Shown: positions 1 to 6,824, counted from the stretch's first letter. The stretch: 12,368 nt of DNA from Reyranella sp. (GCA_030679805.1 JAUXST010000641.1:1-12368), one strand, 5' to 3'. Translations and numbers: made by a program. The notes: generated from the sequence alone by a model not told the origin.

Positions 1-195
1 CCCCGCCGACGATCCGTCCGGCTGTGGGGTGGACCGAGGTGCGAGGAACGCATCCGAGGACTGATGAGACGGTCATCTGCGGCTGCCCGAGGTGGGGCTG
101 CAGGGTCAGATTCTCGACGATGTCACAGGTGGGCGCTCAACCTGTGTCACAACATTTGTCTCAACTTGGTGTGACACTTTAGTGTGACACGCGGG
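1..195 (+). repeat. Structured leader, copy 1 (duplicated at 9508-9706)
   Basis: This stretch precedes the dehalogenase-like gene and is repeated, diverged but clearly homologous, at 9508-9706. It begins at the window edge, so the full unit probably extends upstream. Four stems are visible: CCCC(1-4)/GGGG(26-29) enclosing GCCG(5-8)/CGGC(19-22); GGTGCG(38-43)/CGCATC(49-54) with loop AGGAA; a wobble-containing stem 77-84/96-103; and CACAGGT(124-130)/ACCTGTG(140-146) with loop GGGCGCTCA. All four can also form in copy 2. In the third stem two substitutions between copies keep pairing through G-T wobbles. It could be a 5' leader RNA, or the non-coding end of a degenerate mobile element. I recognise no known riboswitch class. 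Confidence 0.7.
121..190 (+). promoter_or_regulatory. Heptamer array TGTCACA/TGTGACA, copy 1
   Basis: Four heptamers lie in 70 bases: TGTCACA at 121-127 and 145-151, then the reverse orientation TGTGACA at 170-176 and 183-189. A one-mismatch variant, TGTCTCA, lies between them at 157-163. The last two are direct repeats 13 bases apart, and the first pair is inverted relative to the last pair. This is what a multi-site operator, or a multi-repeat transposon end, looks like. It sits 67 bases before the start of the dehalogenase-like gene. I cannot name the binding protein. No good -10 box is evident here. Confidence 0.5.
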
Positions 196-256
196 CAGGG
201 CCGGGGAGGCGGGGTGCGGCGGGCCGGGCACGCCCCGGACGCATCAGGAGAGGCCG

Positions 257-958
257 ATGAGCAACGAAGCGATCAGGCAGAACGTCAAGGTTTGCATGTT
301 CGATCAGTACGGGACGGTGGTCGACATGCAGGGCGGGCTCACCGCGATTGCCACGCCGTTCCTTCAGAAGAAGGGCTGGAAGGGCAGTCCGAATTCCTTC
401 GTGACGTGGTGGCGCCGGACGCACTACGAGAACTCGATGATCGACGCCCTGCTCCATCGCGAGCACACGCCCTACCGCGAGATCGGCCATCGCGCGGTCG
501 CCCACGTCATGGATCGCGCGGGCATCAGCTACACGAAGGACGAGGTTCGATATCTCGTGGGTGAAATCGAAAAGCTGAAGCCGTTTCCGGAGGTGCCGGA
601 GGCGCTCGCGAAACTCGGCACCAGATACAGGCTTGTCGTGCTCTCGAACGGCGATCCCGACATGCTCGAGGCGGCGAAGCAACATCACAAGGTCCCCTTC
701 GACAAGGTGATCTCGGTGGCCGAGGCCAACTCCTTCAAGCCGCATGTCGCCACCTACACCAAGGCCGCCGAGCTGTGCGGCGTCGCGCCCGACCGGATCC
801 TCTTCGTCGCCAACCATGCCTTCGACTGCATCGGGGCTAAGTCGGCCGGCATGCGCACGGCCTTCATCGATCGACGGAGCCGCCCGTTCGGCGAGACGCC
901 CCATCAGCCGGACATTCTCGTCCCAACCATGAAAGACCTCGCCGATGCGATTGTCTGA
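257..958 (+). CDS. HAD-superfamily hydrolase, haloacid dehalogenase type II-like
   Basis: This 233-residue protein has the fold and length of type II L-2-haloacid dehalogenases, cytosolic enzymes that displace halide with an aspartate nucleophile. Visible motifs are the nucleophile loop FDQYGT with Asp16 and Thr20, an arginine at 53/54 in the region of the substrate-carboxylate arginine, Ser130-Asn131 in the VVLSNGD strand, Lys161 and Tyr167 in SFKPHVATY, and Asp190. The stretch normally reading S-x-N-x-x-D in L-2-haloacid dehalogenases is here A185-N-H187-A-F-D190, so two active-site positions differ and the substrate may not be a haloacid. The start is supported by AGGAGAGG just upstream. 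The next gene follows after 39 bases, suggesting an operon. This gene is missing from the second copy of the locus. Confidence 0.88.
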   Translation: MSNEAIRQNVKVCMFDQYGTVVDMQGGLTAIATPFLQKKGWKGSPNSFVTWWRRTHYENSMIDALLHREHTPYREIGHRAVAHVMDRAGISYTKDEVRYLVGEIEKLKPFPEVPEALAKLGTRYRLVVLSNGDPDMLEAAKQHHKVPFDKVISVAEANSFKPHVATYTKAAELCGVAPDRILFVANHAFDCIGAKSAGMRTAFIDRRSRPFGETPHQPDILVPTMKDLADAIV

Positions 959-997
959 AGCCGAGCCACTCTACGTCGACCAGGTCTGAGGTGAGTC

Positions 998-1375
998 ATG
1001 AACGACGATATCGGCCGTCTGGCGATGCGCGAATACGAGGTGGCGCTGCCGGACGGCACCCAGGCGAAGCTGGCCTTCGCCCTGTGCGATCTCGCCCGGG
1101 AGAATGCGCTGGCGCGGCATGCCCGCAAGCGCGGCGCTGTCGCCTTTGGGCTGCTGGGGTTCGAGGGTTTTTCCGCGGCGCCCGCCCATCCGGTGCTCTG
1201 GGTCCAGACGCGCGCCGGCATGGAGATGACCGTTTCGGACGGCGACCATCCGCCCGGGCTCGAGCTGCAGCGGCTGATTGCGCGTCACGTCGCCCTGTTC
1301 TTTGATGATATCAGCGACGTGGCGCCGGGATTGGCGGCGCTGCCGCTCAGCGCCGGGGAGGAACGCCCGAACTGA
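998..1375 (+). CDS. Uncharacterised 125-residue protein (MNDDIGRL family)
   Basis: I do not recognise this family. The protein is soluble-looking, with no signal peptide or membrane segment and a single cysteine at position 30. It is very likely real. A second copy at 9745 matches 32 of its first 38 residues, starts at the same ATG with the same upstream GAGGTGA ribosome-binding site, and the differences keep the frame open. It lies 39 bases after the dehalogenase-like gene and probably shares its transcript. Homology between the two loci resumes about 20 bases before this start, so the pair of genes was not duplicated as one intact block. The function is unknown. The C-terminal half (WVQTRAGMEM, then LIARHVALFF) has no counterpart in the second copy. 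Confidence 0.75.
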   Translation: MNDDIGRLAMREYEVALPDGTQAKLAFALCDLARENALARHARKRGAVAFGLLGFEGFSAAPAHPVLWVQTRAGMEMTVSDGDHPPGLELQRLIARHVALFFDDISDVAPGLAALPLSAGEERPN

Positions 1376-1392
1376 TGCCCGAGTTTCGGGCG

Positions 1393-1641
1393 TCAGAGCA
1401 GGATCAACACCCCGCGGCATGCCGCTACGGCCAGGCCCCCGATGGTGGCGGAAATGGCGCAAGCGCTCAGGCGCGCCAGCTTGATCGACGCCTCGGTTTC
1501 GGTGGTCTCGTGTTCGATCGATCGATAGAGGCTCCGTGCCTCCTGGGCGCGCGCCATTGCCCGCGCGAAGGGCATGGAGGTCTTTCGCCAGCCATACAAC
1601 CCTCCCATGGCAACGCCGAGGACGATCCAAAAGCTCATCAT
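1393..1641 (-). CDS. Small membrane protein, 82 residues, two predicted transmembrane segments
   Basis: The protein starts MMSFWIVLGVAMGGLYGW, a hydrophobic N-terminal helix. It then has a charged, probably helical middle (about residues 19-56, rich in Arg/Glu/Ala) and ends with a second hydrophobic segment from about residue 57 to the C-terminus. GGAG lies about 9 bases before the start. The ATG overlaps the stop of the upstream small ORF as ATGA, which suggests translational coupling. A longer frame extends upstream of this start but loses hydrophobic character. It lies downstream of the polysaccharide export gene on the same strand, so a role in the envelope is possible, but I recognise no family. 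Confidence 0.5.
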   Translation of the reverse strand: MMSFWIVLGVAMGGLYGWRKTSMPFARAMARAQEARSLYRSIEHETTETEASIKLARLSACAISATIGGLAVAACRGVLILL

Positions 1642-1943
1642 TCGAACTCTCCGCAGTTTCCGGTTGAAATACTTTGCATGCCTTTCTCGGATTTGCGCCG
1701 TCCGGCCGAGCCGATCGTGTTTCGCTCGGTGTCTGGAACGGATCTGGAAAACTTCAGACACCAGAGTCCGGACCCGTCAGCCTCGTGAACTCGGTCCTTC
1801 GAGGAGCGTGCCAGTATCGTACTGGCGGTGGCTTGATAGAGATGCGTATTCGACTTGGTGGATTGCGCGGGCGTCGACGCAAAGAGGAGCGCGGCGCAAA
1901 TGCAAGCCGCGCCAAGGGCGACGTAATCCTGGAAGGGTGTCAT
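1638..1943 (-). CDS. Possible small exported protein, 101 residues
   Basis: The N-terminus reads like a signal or membrane anchor (hydrophobic stretch VALGAACICAALLF, residues 8-21, then a polar stretch). GGAG sits about 10 bases before the ATG, and the stop overlaps the next start. The C-terminal half is compositionally poor for a folded protein. The ORF also contains two clean inverted repeats, GCCAGTA/TACTGGC at 1810-1826 and GGTGTCTG/CAGACACC at 1728-1762, which is unusual for coding sequence. It may be a genuine short gene, the leader of the 82-residue gene, or a chance frame. No family is recognised. Confidence 0.35.
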   Translation of the reverse strand: MTPFQDYVALGAACICAALLFASTPAQSTKSNTHLYQATASTILARSSKDRVHEADGSGLWCLKFSRSVPDTERNTIGSAGRRKSEKGMQSISTGNCGEFE

Positions 1944-2114
1944 GGTAGGTTCTCCATGGCGGTGCTGGTGGCTTGGTGCTCGTTGACGTCGGAGTATCCG
2001 GCACGATCGTGACGATTGCAGCGGTTCCGCCCGGCCATTGCGTTGCTGCGTGTATCCAGGAGAGCTCTGGAAATCTTCTGAAACCCGATTGTGGTCGTGG
2101 CCATCCGTCCAGGC

Positions 2115-3305
2115 TCACCAGGTGAGAGCCGAAGGCAGGCTGTCCTTCATCACGCCGTACACGGAGACGGTGCGGTAGAGCGACGTGAGAGCCTTGTCGT
2201 ATTCGTAGATCGGCGCGTTCGTGACGTAGACGACGTCGCGAGCGCGGATGTTGAATTGCTGGGCGACAAAGAGCGACACCGGCTGCATGAGGTCGAGCCG
2301 GAATATCGTGGAGTGACCGTTCGGTTCGAGCTTGGGATCGTTGAGACGAAAGACGAAGATCCCGCTTTTGTTGGCGCGTGCGTCGTTCAGTCCGCCGGCG
2401 GCGCCCAGGGCTTCGAGCAGGCTGAGTTCCGTCTTGTCGATGTCGACGTTCCCCGACTTCTGTACGGCGCCGAGAACCGTGAATGTACGAGGGTTGGGGC
2501 GCACCACGATCTCGTCACCGCCTTGAACTTCAGGGTCATGGCCGGAGAGCAGATCGGAGTATTGCGCTGTCAGCGCGACGCTTCCTCGCCGCCGCAGGAC
2601 GACCTCGAATTGCGGAGACGAAAGTTTGTCCGTGCTCGCGGGGCCGCCGGCGCGATTGATGGCGTCTGCCACCGAGCGTGTGCCGTCGAGGACGGAAAAT
2701 CGCCCGGGTGTCTTGACGTCACCGGAGACCATGACCGTGTTCGATCGATCGCTCTGGAGCTCTACGATGACCTGCGGCTGCTCGGCCTTGCCTTTCAGGC
2801 GCTCGCGAATGCGTTGCTCGATCTGGCCGAGGTCGAGTCCTTTGACGTTCACTTCGCCGACGAACGGGACCGAGATGGTGCCGGCGTCGGTGACGTGCTG
2901 CGAACCAAGGTCCGCGCCGGTCTTCTGCGCGGTTGGGAAGATACCGCCGTCGTAGGCTTCGAGAATGCGGACCTTCAAGACGTCGCCGGGCCCGACCGAT
3001 ACCTTTCGGCCCGCCGATGCGGGCCTCTCGACGGTGGATTTGTCGGCCTGCGCCGTGGTTCGATACGGCAACACCGAGGTTGGATCGAGGTCGATCACGT
3101 CGTACGGGAGGGGAGCCAGGGACTCCGGAGAAGCGCGGGACATCTTGGGGCCATCGCCGGGCAGAAGCTGGCAACCTCCAAGGATCAAGCTCATTGCCCA
3201 CACGGTGAGAGGTATCGACATGCACCGGAAGACGCGCCTCGGCGCGGGCGCTTGCTGCAACGGGACTGAGCAGCCGACTTGTTTGCTGGGCACCATCGAC
3301 GTCAT
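2115..3305 (-). CDS. Wza-like polysaccharide export outer-membrane lipoprotein
   Basis: This 396-residue protein has a lipoprotein signal ending in the lipobox LGGC (Cys45). A Poly_export domain follows (about 101-183, starting KVSVGPGDVLKVRI), then two SLBB-type domains (about 190-269, with VMVSGDVKTPGRFSV, and 274-360, with FTVLGAVQKSGNVDI). This is the order expected of Wza/KpsD/GumB-type proteins, which form the outer-membrane channel for capsule or exopolysaccharide export. The start is uncertain. Met29 (base 3221) would give a compact signal peptide but would drop the arginines at 23, 24 and 27 that normally precede the hydrophobic core, and neither start has a good ribosome-binding site. 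No glycosyltransferases or co-polymerase genes are nearby, so its polysaccharide cluster is either elsewhere or reduced. Confidence 0.88.
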   Translation of the reverse strand: MTSMVPSKQVGCSVPLQQAPAPRRVFRCMSIPLTVWAMSLILGGCQLLPGDGPKMSRASPESLAPLPYDVIDLDPTSVLPYRTTAQADKSTVERPASAGRKVSVGPGDVLKVRILEAYDGGIFPTAQKTGADLGSQHVTDAGTISVPFVGEVNVKGLDLGQIEQRIRERLKGKAEQPQVIVELQSDRSNTVMVSGDVKTPGRFSVLDGTRSVADAINRAGGPASTDKLSSPQFEVVLRRRGSVALTAQYSDLLSGHDPEVQGGDEIVVRPNPRTFTVLGAVQKSGNVDIDKTELSLLEALGAAGGLNDARANKSGIFVFRLNDPKLEPNGHSTIFRLDLMQPVSLFVAQQFNIRARDVVYVTNAPIYEYDKALTSLYRTVSVYGVMKDSLPSALTW

Positions 3306-3356
3306 CTAGCACCCGGTCGGGGCGCCGGAAGGGCGAGAGCCGCTTAGATTTGTTAC

Positions 3357-3370
3357 GAGTTGTTTCCGTC
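3357..3370 (-). promoter_or_regulatory. 14-base motif upstream of the export gene, shared with 8178-8191
   Basis: GACGGAAACAACTC, read on the minus strand, lies about 50-65 bases before the export lipoprotein start. The identical 14-mer lies on the plus strand at 8178-8191, about 75-90 bases before the beta-barrel protein. Both genes encode outer-membrane proteins, so a shared regulatory site is possible. A chance 14-mer match somewhere in 12 kb is not improbable. Confidence 0.25.
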
Positions 3371-3458
3371 GCGCAGCGAGAAACATTTGGACGCAAATGC
3401 GGTGGGCGGCAGCAACGCTGCCCGAAGCATGCGCGCGGTGCTGCGCGAGATCGGCGAC

Positions 3459-4829
3459 TTATTTTGCCCGCAGATCAGCCGATGTGGCGGAAGGGAAGCT
3501 CATGCGCGCACAGAGGCCGCGCGGCTGCCGGTCCAGCAACGTCAGCGTACCGCCATGTGACTCCGCGACGGCCAGGACGATGGCAAGCCCCAGGCCGAAG
3601 CCGCCTGTCGCCTGCCGCGCCGGGTCCGTTCGATAGAACGGCTCCATGACCCGCTGTTTTTCCTCGTCCGGTATTCCTGGGCCGTCGTCTTCCACATCGA
3701 TCGCGACGGACCCGGTCGAGATGGTCAGCCGGGCCGTGACAGTCGTGCCGAACTTCGTTGCATTCTCGATCAGGTTGGAGATCGCGCGGCCGAGCGACTG
3801 AGGCCTGCAAAGCATCGCGAAGCGCTGCGGGCCTTCATAGACGACCGTGTGACCGGTATCGGCGAACTGATCGCAAATCGTTTCGATGACCGAGGGCAGA
3901 TCCGCCATCTCCAACGCTTCCAGGCCGCTGCCTTCCCGGAGGTAGGTGACCGCGGAGGCGATCATGGAATCCATCAGCTCCAGATCCTCGAGCATTCGGA
4001 TCTTTTCAGCCGAAGCGGGAATCTCCTCCGTCCGCAGCCGCAGACGCGTCAAAGGTGTCCGGAGGTCGTGACTGATGGCAATCAGGGTTGTCGTCCGGTC
4101 CTCGATCAGCCGGATGATGCGCCGCCGCATCCGGTTGAACGCCCGCGCGGCGCGCCGGATCTCGGACGGTCCCTCCTCGCGAACAGGGCTCTCTATGCCG
4201 GCTCCGCTGAACCGGTCGACCGCCGCCGCGAAACGCGCAAGGGGAGCCGCGAGCCGCCGTGCCACCCAGATCGACAACAGGATCGTCGAGGCAACTATGA
4301 AGATCAGAGGAAGCAGGACGGGAGGGGAAAGGAAGGACGGCTCCGGAGGCTCCGGGTGCGGAGGTGGCGGAGGAAAAGGGTCGTCGTCGAGCAGGACATT
4401 GATCGTGACCGCTTGTCCATCGCGCAGCAGGGCGCGGACGGCGGCCGACGAGGGTTGATCCGAGCGGACCGCAACGATCCTGATGCCGGGCGGCAGGTCG
4501 CGAACGATCCGGGACAACAGGGCACGAGACGCCGGATCGACTGAACCGGGAGCGCTGGCGTCATCGAGCTTCACCGTGAGGGCGCCCTGGCTGTAGGCAG
4601 CGATGAGTTCTCTTCGCGCCGCCGCGCTTACGGCATCAAGTGCCTGCAGCAGGGTCGCAATCCGTATCGCGCCATCCGGCGATGGCATCGGACCGCTGCG
4701 ATCCGGCGCCAGCACGACGAAGAAGAATCCGGTGATGGCGAACGTCACCACGCTTGCGATAACCAGCAGTGCCGAGAGTTGAGTGGCGATCCGATCGAAA
4801 TAGAGGGAGATTCGACCAAACAGCTTCAT
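3459..4829 (-). CDS. EnvZ/CpxA-type sensor histidine kinase
   Basis: This is a 456-residue inner-membrane kinase. The start is taken at MKLFGR because its ATG overlaps the regulator stop (ATGA); the longer open frame lies inside the regulator gene. Order of parts: transmembrane helix 1 (about 16-40), periplasmic sensor region (41-168), transmembrane helix 2 (about 170-190), HAMP (about 190-243), H-box AISHDLRTPL with the phosphoacceptor His254, N-box SNLIENATKF with Asn356, G1 box DDGPGIPDEE (from Asp381), and G2 box GFGLGLAI (410-417). All catalytic motifs are intact. The sensor region ends in a proline-rich tract (151-164) directly before helix 2. It should phosphorylate the adjacent OmpR-type regulator, and the divergent CpxP-like gene is a probable target or accessory protein. 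Confidence 0.95.
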   Translation of the reverse strand: MKLFGRISLYFDRIATQLSALLVIASVVTFAITGFFFVVLAPDRSGPMPSPDGAIRIATLLQALDAVSAAARRELIAAYSQGALTVKLDDASAPGSVDPASRALLSRIVRDLPPGIRIVAVRSDQPSSAAVRALLRDGQAVTINVLLDDDPFPPPPPHPEPPEPSFLSPPVLLPLIFIVASTILLSIWVARRLAAPLARFAAAVDRFSGAGIESPVREEGPSEIRRAARAFNRMRRRIIRLIEDRTTTLIAISHDLRTPLTRLRLRTEEIPASAEKIRMLEDLELMDSMIASAVTYLREGSGLEALEMADLPSVIETICDQFADTGHTVVYEGPQRFAMLCRPQSLGRAISNLIENATKFGTTVTARLTISTGSVAIDVEDDGPGIPDEEKQRVMEPFYRTDPARQATGGFGLGLAIVLAVAESHGGTLTLLDRQPRGLCARMSFPSATSADLRAK

Positions 4830-5542
4830 GCTCTCAGGACCTCGGGCGTGAAGACATATCCTCCGGATCTCACCGTCTTGATGAACTGGGGATCGCGAGG
4901 GTCGGCTTCGATTTTCCGGCGGATGCGACTGACGAGGATGTCGATGCTGCGGTCCAGCGCGCCTGCCGCCCGCCTCTGCGACAAGTCGAGCAACTGGTCT
5001 CGTGTCAGCGTCCGGCGTGCATGCCGGCAAAAGGTGAACAACAGATCGAATTCCGCGCTCGTGAGGATGATCCGTGTCCCCTCGGGATTGCGAACTTCCC
5101 TCGAGATCGGATTGATCTGCCAGCCGGCGAATTGGACGACGTCGTTGGCGCCATCCTCGGTTTCGGGCAGGGCAGTGGCCCGGCGCAGAACGGCCTTTAT
5201 CCGTGCCAGAAGTTCGTGCGGATTAAATGGCTTGGCGATGTAGTCGTCGGCGCCCATTTCCAGACCGACGACCCGCGCAACAGGGTCGCCTGCGGCCGTG
5301 AGCATGATGACGGGGAGTGTCGATGTGGTCCGCAGTCGGCGACAGATGCTCAGCCCGTCCTCTCCCGGGAGCATGATGTCGAGGACGACGAGATCGATTC
5401 TCGCGGTTCCGAGCGCCCGGTCCATGGAACGGGCGTCTTCGGCAACGGTGACGCGACAGCCATTCTTCGACAGGAAGCGCGACACCATCGTTCGGATTTC
5501 GCGATCGTCTTCGACGACGAGAATGTGGGGCGATCGAACCAT
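4826..5542 (-). CDS. OmpR-family response regulator
   Basis: This 238-residue protein has a receiver domain (residues 1-120) carrying the acidic pair Asp11/Asp12, the phosphorylation site Asp55 in VVLDIMLPG, Thr82 and Lys104. An OmpR/PhoB winged-helix DNA-binding domain follows (about 135-235), ending in the typical SRIRRKIE and IKTVRSGGYVF signature. It is complete and probably functional. AAGGAAG just before the ATG supports the start. The gene is first in the pair and its stop overlaps the kinase start by four bases, so the two are translationally coupled. It is divergent from the CpxP/Spy-like gene across 158 bases, the natural place for its operator, although I cannot point to a convincing direct-repeat site there. 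Confidence 0.95.
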   Translation of the reverse strand: MVRSPHILVVEDDREIRTMVSRFLSKNGCRVTVAEDARSMDRALGTARIDLVVLDIMLPGEDGLSICRRLRTTSTLPVIMLTAAGDPVARVVGLEMGADDYIAKPFNPHELLARIKAVLRRATALPETEDGANDVVQFAGWQINPISREVRNPEGTRIILTSAEFDLLFTFCRHARRTLTRDQLLDLSQRRAAGALDRSIDILVSRIRRKIEADPRDPQFIKTVRSGGYVFTPEVLRA

Positions 5543-5700
5543 GGCTTCCTTCTACATCGATTGCGGCGTGCCGGGCGTCAGGCTTTTTGGTTTCTGATTG
5601 TTTCCAGATCGTCGTCCGACAAAGCCAGCAACAACATGCGGCGTGCCTCCTCGGAGCGTGGATGCCAACTTGACCGGGTCATCGTTTGCAAGAGGGTCGC

Positions 5701-6234
5701 ATGAATTGGAAATACACTGCTTCCATCGTCGTCGTGGCGACGGGGCTTTTCAGCGCGGGGGCGGGCCTTGCCCAGCAGCCGGGATCCTACCCCATGCCTC
5801 CGATGGCAGGCCTGCCCTTTTTCGCTCCCGGTCTTCCGCCACCTCCGTTCTTCGCGGGGCCTGGAGGTGGGAATGCCTTGCCGGCCGGGCCGTCGCCGAA
5901 GGAGGCATGCATGGATATGGTCGCCCTCCGGGCCGGCTTCCTGGGCTTCCTGAAGGCGAAGCTCGACCTTGCGCCGCAGCAGCTTGCAGCCTGGCAGGAG
6001 GCGGAGGCTGTCTTCAACGACGTCGCCAAGAGCGAGCGTGCGGGTTGTTCTCGCCTACCGGCGGAGGTGGCACAGACGGGCGTGCTCGGCGCGATTACGT
6101 TCGCCGAAGAGCACACGGCCAGCCACCAGCAGCAATTACAGAAGATGGGGCCGGCCATTCGGAAGCTCTACGAGGTCCTGTCGGCCAGCCAACGCAAGGT
6201 CATGGATAGCATTCCTCCGCCCATGATGTTCTAG
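5701..6234 (+). CDS. CpxP/Spy-like periplasmic protein with LTxxQ-type motifs
   Basis: This 177-residue protein has a signal peptide (MNWKYT..., cleavage likely after AGLA at 24), a proline- and glycine-rich linker (29-66) and an all-helical part. The helical part has two degenerate LTxxQ motifs: LAPQQ at 90-94 and LSASQ at 160-164. This matches Spy/CpxP-family periplasmic chaperones or stress modulators. Cys70 and Cys116 could form a disulfide. The ATG at 5701 is preferred over an in-frame TTG 15 bases upstream because AGAGGG lies just before it. It is divergent from an EnvZ/CpxA-type two-component pair. In known Cpx systems the CpxP protein dampens the kinase and its gene is activated by the regulator, and the arrangement here suggests the same logic by inference. 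Confidence 0.75.
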   Translation: MNWKYTASIVVVATGLFSAGAGLAQQPGSYPMPPMAGLPFFAPGLPPPPFFAGPGGGNALPAGPSPKEACMDMVALRAGFLGFLKAKLDLAPQQLAAWQEAEAVFNDVAKSERAGCSRLPAEVAQTGVLGAITFAEEHTASHQQQLQKMGPAIRKLYEVLSASQRKVMDSIPPPMMF

Positions 6235-6262
6235 GCGGTTCTGCGCCGGCGCTCCCCATGCC

Positions 6263-6315
6263 GCTTTGCGGCAAAGCCGGCTTCGCCCGACGGCCCTTCC
6301 CAAGCCGGCCGTCGG
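6263..6315 (+). terminator. Tandem hairpins after the CpxP-like gene
   Basis: Two hairpins follow the stop: GCTTTG(6263-6268)/CAAAGC(6272-6277) with a three-base loop, and CCGACGGCC(6287-6295)/GGCCGTCGG(6307-6315) with an 11-base loop. The positions suit termination, but no T-run follows either one. A competing pairing, CCCTTCCC(6294-6301) with GGGAAGGG(6322-6329), links this block to the inverted-repeat unit beyond it. Confidence 0.4.
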
Positions 6316-6323
6316 TCGCAAGG

Positions 6324-6403
6324 GAAGGGGACCACACATAGTCCGCCCTGCGCCCGTTTTCCCCAAAGATCGGCCGCAGACACTCGCGGGTGTGGTCCCC
6401 TTC
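6324..6403. repeat. 80-bp unit with perfect 14-bp terminal inverted repeats
   Basis: GAAGGGGACCACAC at 6324-6337 is the exact reverse complement of GTGTGGTCCCCTTC at 6390-6403. The 52-base interior has no evident reading frame. It resembles a miniature inverted-repeat element or a large stem-loop. I see no flanking target-site duplication. The left arm can alternatively pair with bases 6294-6301, so an RNA switch is another possibility. It lies 130 bases before the small exported protein gene at 6534. Confidence 0.55.
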
Positions 6404-6533
6404 TTTGCTCTCTTGAATCCCAGCCGTCCGAGGCAGGCAGCGAGCAACGTGCGTCACCCGCCAGGATGATCGTACGGATCCGGAGTTGCGTCGAATCACC
6501 GTCAATCTTGTGAGCTTTGGAGTTGGAGGTAAC

Positions 6534-6782
6534 ATGTTTCGACGAGTAACCGCGGCAGTTGTCGCTTTCGCCCTGCTGGAATGCGGCGGACTTGGAATGG
6601 CGGCTGCCCAGGAGCGGCCGTCCAAGGAGACAATGGATGCTGTTCGAAGCTGCTTCAGCAAGGCAGGTATCAACGCCCCGTCGGGTTCGGACAAGCCGCC
6701 ACAACTGACGGTCGAGCAGCGAAAAACCGTCGACAAGTGCCTCAAGGCCGCCGGCATCGAAATCCCCAGTGGCAGGCCCTGA
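6534..6782 (+). CDS. Small exported protein with an internal duplication, 82 residues
   Basis: The start is well defined by GGAGGT four bases before the ATG. A signal peptide spans roughly residues 1-25 (cleavage likely after AAA). The mature part of about 57 residues is two similar helical units, each ending in a cysteine motif: CFSKAGINAPSG (40-51) and CLKAAGIEIPSG (69-80). The units share C-x3-AG-I-x2-PSG, and the two cysteines could pair with each other in the oxidising periplasm. I recognise no named family and cannot assign a function. It lies between the CpxP-like gene and the protease-like gene, all on the plus strand, but the hairpin-rich gaps argue against one uninterrupted operon. 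Confidence 0.72.
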   Translation: MFRRVTAAVVAFALLECGGLGMAAAQERPSKETMDAVRSCFSKAGINAPSGSDKPPQLTVEQRKTVDKCLKAAGIEIPSGRP

Positions 6783-6793
6783 AATGGGTCTCT

Positions 6794-6824
6794 TGCCCGG
6801 CGTGACCATCGAATGGTGAGGGCA
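6794..6824 (+). terminator. Hairpin downstream of the small exported protein
   Basis: TGCCC(6794-6798) pairs with GGGCA(6820-6824), and inside it ACCAT(6805-6809) pairs with ATGGT(6813-6817) around loop CGA. It begins 12 bases after the stop at 6782. There is no T-run immediately after, so this is only a probable transcript end. Confidence 0.35.

Noticed and set aside
2091..3269. Long plus-strand open frame of 392 codons opposite the export lipoprotein gene
   Set aside because: It is the antisense shadow of a clear Poly_export/SLBB protein. It has no domain signature and its composition is typical of a complementary frame in GC-rich DNA.
4830..5030. 67-residue N-terminal extension of the sensor kinase
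   Set aside because: It lies inside the response regulator gene in another frame and is charged and non-hydrophobic. The ATGA-overlapped start at 4829 gives a normal kinase N-terminus.
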